Source: Clostridium sp. CAG:921 (GTDB lineage: Bacteria > Bacillota > Clostridia > TANB77 > CAG-465). From it: DNA of 5,921 nucleotides. Of this stretch, positions 1 through 4,723 are shown piece by piece. The stretch is taken from positions 4,720 through 10,640 of the forward strand of contig HF991943.1 in NCBI GenBank assembly GCA_000433135.1. The letters run 5' to 3'. The notes under the pieces were generated by a model, which saw nothing but the letters and a program-made list of their open reading frames with translations, was not told the origin of the DNA and ran no database searches. The stretch's first letter is position 1; every line of letters starts with the position of its first letter. The position numbers were made by a program, and so were the translations under genes.

Positions 1-2026
1 TTTTATATTTTACAATTCTAACTCTAACATAATCTTCAAGTTTTTTCATAAATTCATCTGCCGGTAATTTATTTTCAGCTACCATAGAAAGACCTTTTTC
101 CCAACTAGCTGTAAGCCTTGGATTTAGCATATCTGGTATAGTACTCTTTACTACATCATATACGGCCTCCCCTCTTTTTGTTGGGGTCAAAATTTGAGTT
201 TTAGAATTAGTATTTATATACATAATTTTTTCCAATTTTTTTATAATCTCTGCACGTGTTGCACTAGTTCCTATTCCTTGTCCTTTTATTTGTTCTCTTA
301 ATTCATCATCCTCAATTAATTTTCCTGCATTTTCCATAGCAAGTATTATTGTACCAGATGAATACCTAGAAGGTGGTGAAGTTTCAGCCTCTTTTATATA
401 AAAATCTAGTATTTTTATCTCTTGACCTTTTTTTAATTTCCTTAAAAGTTCAATATTATTTTTAACCAAAGTATCTGCCTCTTTATCTTTTTTGTCAGTT
501 TCATCTTTTATCTCTGATTGCACATCTTTCGTATCTATATTTTGATTTTTTCTTCCTTTATTTTGTACAAACTCACGTACTTTTGCATCTTCAAATTTAT
601 CTTGTCTTAAAACTTTTAAATATCCTTCATCGATACAAATCTTAGCAGATTGTGAAAATTCCTCTTTTCCATCTACTACTATAGTTAAAGAAATTTTGCT
701 ATAAGTAGCAGGAGGATAAAATATACTTAAAAATCTTTTTACAATACTGTGGTATACTGCTTTTTGTAATACGCCAAGTGCTTCATAATTTTCAAATCCT
801 TGACCAGTTGGTATTATAGCATAGTGATCAGTTATTTTACTATCATCAACATATTTTGTCTTCTCTAAATTAGTTTTATACTTTTGACTTATCATCACAT
901 TAATATATTCTTTTATTTTTTCATCTATTTTAGACTTTGCTAGTCCATTCAAATTTTTTGTTATTTCTTTTGCAACACTACTTGAAAGTACCCTAGCATC
1001 TGTTCTTGGATAAGTCACAAGTTTTTTTTCATAAAGTTCCTGTATTACTTGTAATGTATCATCTGGACTTATTTTAAATCTTTTTGAACACTCATTTTGA
1101 ATTTCAGCTAAATTAAAAAGAAGAGGTGGATTATCTTTAGTATTTTTTTTAGTTATTTCTTTTATAATTCCTACTGGACACTTTTCTTTTAAACAGTTTA
1201 TAAAAGCTGTAGCATCTTCTTTTTTATTAAATCCTGTTTCATTATATAATTTATTTGACTCAAAATATGTAGATGTACTAGTAGATTTCCAATCAGCTAA
1301 GAGCTCTTCTTCTTCACTGTTTCCAAATTTTCCTTGAATTTTATAATAATTTACTTTCTTAAAGCCTCTAATTTGCCTTTCTCTTTCAACAATCATTCCA
1401 AGCACACAAGTCATTACTCTACCAATAGATACCACGACTCTATCTTCGTTTAATTTTTTTGCTATATCCTTTCCATATGCAAGCGACAATAATCTTGAAA
1501 AATTTATTCCTATTAAGTAATCTTCCTTTGCTCTTAAATATGCAGCATCAGACAGTGAGTTATACTCAGATATATCTTTTGCTTGTTTTATTCCATTTAG
1601 TATTGCTTCTTCTGTTTGAGAATCTATCCATACTCTTTTTTTCATTTTTTTTGGATTTCCTGCCATATTATCAACAAGCCTATATATATACTCTCCTTCT
1701 CTTCCAGAGTCTGTGCACACATATATTACATCAACATCTTCTCTATTTAAAATATTACTTACAATCTGAAATTGTTTAGATACACTTTCAATAACCTCAT
1801 ATTTAAACTCTTTTGGAATAAATGGTAAAGTTGAAAGTGACCAATTTCTTAATTTTTCATCATATTTTTCAGGATAAGACATAGTAACTAAGTGCCCAAC
1901 ACACCACGTTACTATGTATTCATCAGATTCAATAAATCCATTTCCATTTCTTCCACTTATATTTAAAACTTTAGCAAATTCTCTTGCCACACTAGGTTTT
2001 TCTGCAATTATTACTTTTTTGCCCAT
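1..2026 (-). CDS. topB: DNA topoisomerase III (type IA), C-terminus cut by window edge
   Basis: Type IA topoisomerase, which passes one DNA strand through a transient break in another and acts in decatenation and recombination-intermediate processing. The 675 visible codons carry the family landmarks in order: toprim motif MGKKVIIAEKPSVAR with the catalytic Glu at residue 9; the second toprim motif CTDSGREGE (about 105-112); the SIGRVMTCVLGMIVERE segment (about 200-216); the active-site tyrosine in VTYPRTDAR (Tyr about 339); and the late motifs SPPSRYSSGTI and GQGIGTSATRAEII. Family members are usually about 700-730 residues, so only a short tail is missing beyond position 1. The ATG at 2026 is preceded by AGAGGT at a good distance and by a sigma-A promoter. 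TDSGREGE, with Gly where TopA has the second Asp, is as in Bacillus-type TopB. MTCVLG instead of the usual QTPTLA resembles a clostridial TopB branch also found on conjugative elements (from memory). No conjugation genes are visible here, so a chromosomal copy is likely. Confidence 0.96.
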   Translation of the reverse strand, partial: MGKKVIIAEKPSVAREFAKVLNISGRNGNGFIESDEYIVTWCVGHLVTMSYPEKYDEKLRNWSLSTLPFIPKEFKYEVIESVSKQFQIVSNILNREDVDVIYVCTDSGREGEYIYRLVDNMAGNPKKMKKRVWIDSQTEEAILNGIKQAKDISEYNSLSDAAYLRAKEDYLIGINFSRLLSLAYGKDIAKKLNEDRVVVSIGRVMTCVLGMIVERERQIRGFKKVNYYKIQGKFGNSEEEELLADWKSTSTSTYFESNKLYNETGFNKKEDATAFINCLKEKCPVGIIKEITKKNTKDNPPLLFNLAEIQNECSKRFKISPDDTLQVIQELYEKKLVTYPRTDARVLSSSVAKEITKNLNGLAKSKIDEKIKEYINVMISQKYKTNLEKTKYVDDSKITDHYAIIPTGQGFENYEALGVLQKAVYHSIVKRFLSIFYPPATYSKISLTIVVDGKEEFSQSAKICIDEGYLKVLRQDKFEDAKVREFVQNKGRKNQNIDTKDVQSEIKDETDKKDKEADTLVKNNIELLRKLKKGQEIKILDFYIKEAETSPPSRYSSGTIILAMENAGKLIEDDELREQIKGQGIGTSATRAEIIKKLEKIMYINTNSKTQILTPTKRGEAVYDVVKSTIPDMLNPRLTASWEKGLSMVAENKLPADEFMKKLEDYVRVRIVKYK

Positions 2027-2060
2027 TTTCTACCTCTTATATCTAATTTTATACTATAGT

Positions 2061-2089
2061 ATTATATAACAGTTTAGAGCAAAATTCAA
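2061..2089 (-). promoter_or_regulatory. Predicted sigma-A promoter of topB
   Basis: Read on the minus strand: a -35 box TTGAAT at 2089-2084, a 17-bp spacer, and a perfect -10 box TATAAT at 2066-2061. Transcription would start near 2054, giving a leader of about 28 nt before the topB ATG at 2026. The region upstream of the -35 box is A/T-rich in runs and could act as an UP element. Confidence 0.8.
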
Positions 2090-2170
2090 ATTTTTAATTC
2101 AAAATTAAAACTTTTGTTTTATATTTCTTATACATTTATACTAAATATTCAAAAATATAATTACTGTAAG

Positions 2171-2207
2171 AAACTAAAAACTCTTCCTATCAGAAGTAGA
2201 AGAGTTT
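2171..2207 (-). terminator. Predicted intrinsic terminator of the dispanin/DUF2752 operon
   Basis: Perfect 9-bp stem AAACTCTTC (2178-2186) with GAAGAGTTT (2199-2207) around a 12-nt loop. On the minus strand it is followed by TTTTTAGTTTCTT, an acceptable U-tract. It lies about 150 nt beyond the DUF2752 stop codon and upstream of the topB promoter, so it would insulate topB from the operon. A longer alternative pairing of TAAGAA with TTCTTA extends the stem across a 7-nt bulge. Plus-strand termination is less likely because the run after the stem is mixed, and no plus-strand gene ends here. Confidence 0.65.
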
Positions 2208-2240
2208 CTTAAAATACTTTTATTTTAAAATTTTTATTTT

Positions 2241-2268
2241 AACGTTTATCAATAAATTAATAAACGTT
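2241..2268. repeat. Inverted repeat of unknown role
   Basis: AACGTTTAT (2241-2249) is exactly inverted as ATAAACGTT (2260-2268) around a 10-nt loop. Neither side is followed by a T-tract in the direction of a gene, so it does not look like an intrinsic terminator. It falls in the 3' untranslated region of the DUF2752 transcript and could be an mRNA-end stem or a protein site. The rest of 2027-2359 holds the topB promoter, the terminator at 2171-2207 and a short unexplained reading frame (see findings). Confidence 0.5.
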
Positions 2269-2359
2269 TAGTGCGGTTATAACTATCTCATTAAATTTTT
2301 TGCAGAAGCTTCTTTAACAATTTTTTTAGATTCAAAAATACAAAAACAACTTGCGATAT

Positions 2360-2785
2360 TTATAAAAAAAATGTGAAAACACCAGTATTTCTAACTATTA
2401 CAAATAAAACTGAAATAATTAAAACTATGCTAAGAGAGCATGTATAGTTATCAAGTGATATTTTCTTTTTTAACATTTTACATATAATATACCTAAAATT
2501 AAAATAAATAATATACGCAATATATAAAAAAATTAATGGATTAAAGAAAAAAGCTTTTTTAAAATTTAAATTTAAAATATAATATGTAGCCCTTGTCAAA
2601 CCACAACCAGCACACTTAATTCCCATAAGCTTATAAAAAAAACAAGGAGGAAATTTGCTAGTTGTTTCAGGATTATTATTTTTTAAAATATATAAAACAA
2701 AAATAACAAAAAGCAATATGCAAAAAATAAAAAATATCTTAAATACTCGTTTTACACTGCTATTATTCCTAAAAAATTCTACCAT
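2360..2785 (-). CDS. DUF2752 family membrane protein
   Basis: Protein of 141 residues. It has a hydrophobic N-terminal segment (about 13-34), then the DUF2752 signature: PPCFFYKLMGIKCAGCGLTRA (about 46-66) with Cys48, Cys58 and Cys61, followed by the typical NFKKAFFFNPL (about 74-84). Two more membrane spans follow (about 84-101 and 117-135), ending in a VRN..F.F-type tail as in other members, so it looks complete. The biochemical role of the family is unknown; the Cys cluster at the membrane surface could bind metal or be redox-active (inference). A GTG at 2794 gives three more residues, but it sits inside the ribosome binding site AGGTGAGG. The ATG at 2785 has that site at the right spacing and is preferred. 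It starts 20 bp after the zinc-ribbon/CD225 gene stop and is almost certainly cotranscribed with it. DUF2752 genes often sit beside CD225 genes in other bacteria (from memory), which fits. Confidence 0.88.
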   Translation of the reverse strand: MVEFFRNNSSVKRVFKIFFIFCILLFVIFVLYILKNNNPETTSKFPPCFFYKLMGIKCAGCGLTRATYYILNLNFKKAFFFNPLIFLYIAYIIYFNFRYIICKMLKKKISLDNYTCSLSIVLIISVLFVIVRNTGVFTFFL

Positions 2786-2805
2786 TTTCCTCACCTAAAT
2801 TATTT

Positions 2806-3294
2806 CTAATAAGGAGCATATGCACTTGTAACTACTACTGCAAAAATAACATATGCAAAGATTAAAGCTATTTCAATAGCTAAAAATATATATGACATTC
2901 TTAACCATTTACTTGATTGTTCTTTTGATACTCTTGCTGCATTAACATTACCGCTTGCTACTAATTGTGCAACTTTATTTCCTTCAACTAACGATAAAAT
3001 TGCAAATATTAATGCTAAAACATTTCCACAACATAACATTGAAACAATCATTAAAGCAATTGAATGAGCACTACTAAAAGTTGGCACATTAGCATATGAT
3101 CCATTTACTTGATTATTTATATATCCATTATTCTGATTTGCTTGTAAATTTTGATACACGGGTACATTTTGTTGCACATTTGATGCATTTTGAACATAAG
3201 ATTCATTATTTGAATCCGTTATCAATTTTCTACCACAGTTTTGACAAAATTTACTTTGATCATCATTTAAACTTCCACAATTTGGACAAAACAT
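2806..3294 (-). CDS. Zinc-ribbon protein with CD225/dispanin (IFITM-like) membrane domain
   Basis: Protein of 162 residues in three parts. Residues 1-24 form a zinc ribbon, CPNCG...CQNCG, with Cys3, Cys6, Cys17 and Cys20. Residues about 25-74 are a disordered Asn/Gln-rich linker. Residues about 75-157 match the CD225/dispanin layout: a first hydrophobic segment with a double cysteine (SMLCCGNVLALIFAI, Cys88-Cys89), a short loop KVAQLVASGNVNAARVSKEQ with the family's 'G.v..A...S..a..w' pattern, and a second membrane span (about 131-155). Eukaryotic members (IFITM proteins) sit in membranes and alter fusion; bacterial members have no settled role. The ATG at 3294 follows AGAGGTGAG, with a predicted leader of only about 17 nt. 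It is the first gene of an operon with the DUF2752 gene. The zinc-ribbon call is firm; the CD225 call rests on pattern, cysteine pair and spacing. Confidence 0.87.
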   Translation of the reverse strand: MFCPNCGSLNDDQSKFCQNCGRKLITDSNNESYVQNASNVQQNVPVYQNLQANQNNGYINNQVNGSYANVPTFSSAHSIALMIVSMLCCGNVLALIFAILSLVEGNKVAQLVASGNVNAARVSKEQSSKWLRMSYIFLAIEIALIFAYVIFAVVVTSAYAPY

Positions 3295-3317
3295 AAAAAC
3301 TCACCTCTCACACATAA

Positions 3318-3346
3318 ATTATATCTTAAAAATTTTTTCAAGTCAA
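3318..3346 (-). promoter_or_regulatory. Near-consensus sigma-A promoter of the CD225/DUF2752 operon
   Basis: Minus strand: -35 TTGACT (3346-3341), a 17-bp spacer, and -10 TATAAT (3323-3318). Eleven of twelve bases match consensus. The expected start is near 3311, about 17 nt before the ATG at 3294. The -35 box is one arm of an inverted repeat GTCAA-N6-TTGAC (3342-3357), a possible operator over the -35. Confidence 0.87.
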
Positions 3347-3357
3347 CAAATATTGAC

Positions 3358-3396
3358 AACATTTATTTGTAACATTTATTAACAACATTTATTTTA
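3358..3396. repeat. Three tandem 13-bp repeats upstream of the operon promoter
   Basis: The 10-mer AACATTTATT begins at 3358, 3371 and 3384, exactly 13 bp apart, each followed by three variable bases. The block lies directly upstream of the -35 of the CD225/DUF2752 promoter, from about -47 to -85 relative to its predicted start. That is a usual place for an activator site or UP element. A simple AT-rich tandem slip is the alternative. Confidence 0.7.
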
Positions 3397-3487
3397 TATA
3401 TATATTTTTTTATTTTTACAGTTTCAGCTAATTTAAATTAATGTCTTGATTTTTATAAAAAATTGTTGCAATTATTATGTCGCATAT

Positions 3488-3525
3488 CTAAATTATATAA
3501 TATAATATAATATAATGTAATTTAG
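3488..3525. repeat. TATAA pentanucleotide repeat flanked by an 8-bp inverted repeat
   Basis: Four TATAA units plus one TGTAA variant (3496-3520) sit between CTAAATTA (3488-3495) and its exact inverse TAATTTAG (3518-3525). TATAATGTAAT recurs 25 bp downstream (3536-3546). The element is in the middle of the divergent intergenic region (3295-3690). The number of TATAA units could vary by slippage and change spacing between the two promoters. No gene is seen in this region on either strand. Confidence 0.65.
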
Positions 3526-3580
3526 GCCTCTTTTATATAATGTAATCATTGTTAAAAAGGAAAAATAAACTTCAAAATTG

Positions 3581-3613
3581 TGTCTAAATTTTGTTTAAAT
3601 TTTGTCTTAAAGA
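3581..3613. repeat. Three 11-bp repeats with an inverted copy at the -35 box: candidate operator
   Basis: TGTCTAAATTT (3581-3591), TGTTTAAATTT (3592-3602) and TGTCTTAAAGA (3603-3613) are head-to-tail at 11 bp, about one helical turn. The inverse TTTAGACA lies at 3633-3640, starting on the last base of the -35 box of the promoter at 3628-3656. Same-face spacing ahead of a promoter suggests cooperative binding of a regulator. This is inferred from layout only. Confidence 0.5.
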
Positions 3614-3627
3614 TTTTACAATATTCG

Positions 3628-3656
3628 TTGACTTTAGACAAATTATATTATACAAT
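3628..3656 (+). promoter_or_regulatory. Strong sigma-A promoter of the first Tim44-like gene
   Basis: -35 TTGACT (3628-3633), a 17-bp spacer, and -10 TACAAT (3651-3656). The predicted start is near 3663, inside a small inverted repeat TGACT-N5-AGTCA (3662-3676), and is followed by the ribosome binding site AGGTGG (3681-3686) and the TTG start at 3691. The promoter lies inside the longer reading frame that could be opened from a GTG at 3580, which argues that the coding region begins at 3691. Confidence 0.85.
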
Positions 3657-3690
3657 TTATTTGACTTGTATAGTCAGAAAAGGTGGTATT

Positions 3691-4593
3691 TTGAAAAATC
3701 AAAATTATATTAAATTTTTTGCAATTTTATTACTTGTATTATCTTTTGTAGTATTTTCAACATTTACATTTGCAGATGTTGGTAATATAAATAGGTACGA
3801 TAATAGTTCAAGTAGTAGCGGTAGTAGTTACAGTGGCAGTTACAGCAGTTCATCTTCATCTGGAAGTGGTTCACTTGTTCCTTTAATAATTATTGGCGTT
3901 GTATTTGTTATTTTCTTATATCTTTACGGTAAATCTAAAGGAAAAATAACAAGCATAAAAGATCTTACTGATCTTAATAAAGTAAAAGATGTATATAAAG
4001 ATATGACATCTGGAATTGGCGGTAACACAAAACAAATTGCTGAGGAAATAAGAACAACTGATCCTAATTTTTCTGAGGATAAATTCTTATCTTGGGCAAG
4101 GGATGTATTTTTAAAGATCCAACAAGCTTGGACAAAGAGAGATTGGAAAGTTATTAGACCTTTTGAAAGCAATGAACTATTTGAACAACATAATGCTCAA
4201 TTACAAGAGTACATAAATAATAATCAAATAAATGTTATAGAAAGAATTAATATTAATGCTGCTGAAATTATAGCTCATAGATTTGACGGTGACAAAGAAA
4301 TTATTGAAGTTGCATTATCTGCTATAATGAATGATTATATTATTGATGCTACCACAAAACAAGTTGTAAAAGGCGATAAAAATAAAGATTGGACTATGAA
4401 ATATAAACTTACATTTGCTAGAAAAAATGGTGTTAAAACTGTTGTTGGAACAAGTAATATTTCTACTACGAACTGTCCAAATTGTGGTGCTCCAACTCAA
4501 ATTACTTCTGCTGGTCAATGTGAATATTGTGGAAGTGTTATAACTACTGGTGATCATGACTTTGTTCTTACTAATATAGAGGGACTACGTTAA
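3691..4593 (+). CDS. Membrane-anchored Tim44-like protein with C-terminal zinc ribbon (copy 1)
   Basis: Protein of 300 residues. A signal-peptide-like N-terminus (about 1-28, likely cut after TFTFA) is followed by a Ser/Gly/Tyr low-complexity stretch (about 37-61) that would face outside. Then come a membrane span (LVPLIIIGVVFVIFLYLY, about 62-79), a charged linker, a Tim44-like domain (about 127-247: FLSWARDVF, QAWTKRDWK, LTFARKNGVK) and a zinc ribbon with Cys262, Cys265, Cys277 and Cys280. The last two domains would be cytoplasmic. Tim44-like domains in other proteins bind membranes or proteins; the role of these bacterial zinc-ribbon members is not established. The TTG at 3691 is chosen because AGGTGG lies just upstream, a strong promoter sits at 3628-3656, and the next gene has the same RBS-ATTTTGAAA start context. 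The GTG at 3580 has no ribosome binding site. It is followed by a terminator and by its paralogue at 4724. Confidence 0.88.
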   Translation: MKNQNYIKFFAILLLVLSFVVFSTFTFADVGNINRYDNSSSSSGSSYSGSYSSSSSSGSGSLVPLIIIGVVFVIFLYLYGKSKGKITSIKDLTDLNKVKDVYKDMTSGIGGNTKQIAEEIRTTDPNFSEDKFLSWARDVFLKIQQAWTKRDWKVIRPFESNELFEQHNAQLQEYINNNQINVIERININAAEIIAHRFDGDKEIIEVALSAIMNDYIIDATTKQVVKGDKNKDWTMKYKLTFARKNGVKTVVGTSNISTTNCPNCGAPTQITSAGQCEYCGSVITTGDHDFVLTNIEGLR

Positions 4594-4610
4594 GCGCTAC
4601 TATTTTTAAT

Positions 4611-4653
4611 AAAAAAGTGACTTGAATTTTTAATTTAATCAAGTTACTTTTTT
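4611..4653 (+). terminator. Intrinsic terminator after the first Tim44-like gene
   Basis: A 15-bp stem of AAAAAAGTGACTTGA (4611-4625) with TCAAGTTACTTTTTT (4639-4653), interrupted only by one G-U pair, around a 13-nt loop and ending in a T6 run. It begins 17 bp after the stop codon. It would separate the two paralogues into distinct transcripts or reduce read-through into the second. The A6/T6 ends make it usable in both directions, but no minus-strand gene needs it. Confidence 0.88.
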
Positions 4654-4682
4654 ATAAATTATTATTTATCAATTTGATATAT

Positions 4683-4699
4683 ATTTTATGTCATAAAAT
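4683..4699. promoter_or_regulatory. Perfect 17-bp palindrome upstream of the second Tim44-like gene
   Basis: ATTTTATG-T-CATAAAAT: two exact 8-bp arms around one base, 12 bp before the ribosome binding site AGAGGTGAT (4712-4720). An 8-1-8 palindrome is typical of a dimeric repressor site, though no known regulator is recognised. A clear -35/-10 pair with a 16-18 bp spacer is not visible between 4654 and 4710. TTGATA (4674-4679) and TAAAAT (4694-4699) are only 14 bp apart. The second gene may rely on weak or non-sigma-A initiation, or on read-through. Confidence 0.55.
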
Positions 4700-4723
4700 T
4701 ATTTTTTTACTAGAGGTGATATT

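Noticed and set aside
1459..1779. 106-codon plus-strand reading frame rich in Leu, Tyr and Phe
   Set aside because: It lies entirely opposite the well-supported topB coding region, including its toprim motif, and has no convincing ribosome binding site. It is a shadow frame.
2241..2268. Inverted repeat AACGTTTAT/ATAAACGTT as a terminator for the DUF2752 operon
   Set aside because: The minus-strand sequence after the stem is A-rich, not T-rich. The stem-loop at 2171-2207 is the better terminator.
3096..3296. 66-codon plus-strand reading frame
   Set aside because: It is antisense to the zinc-ribbon and linker part of the CD225 gene; its His-rich composition comes from the complementary Asn/Gln codons.
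3353..3382. A rightward promoter TTGACA with TATTAA at 18 bp
   Set aside because: The -10 is weak, no gene or structured RNA follows before 3691, and the box is part of the repeat block of the leftward promoter.
3358..3613. Short repeats in the divergent region as a CRISPR-like array
   Set aside because: Units are only 5-13 bp, head-to-tail with no unique spacers, and no cas genes are present.
3924..4172. 82-codon minus-strand reading frame
   Set aside because: Antisense to the first Tim44-like gene, no ribosome binding site, no recognisable protein pattern.
4315..4557. 80-codon minus-strand reading frame, Ser/Thr/Asn-rich
   Set aside because: Antisense to the Tim44-like and zinc-ribbon coding part of copy 1; composition is that of a complement of coding sequence.
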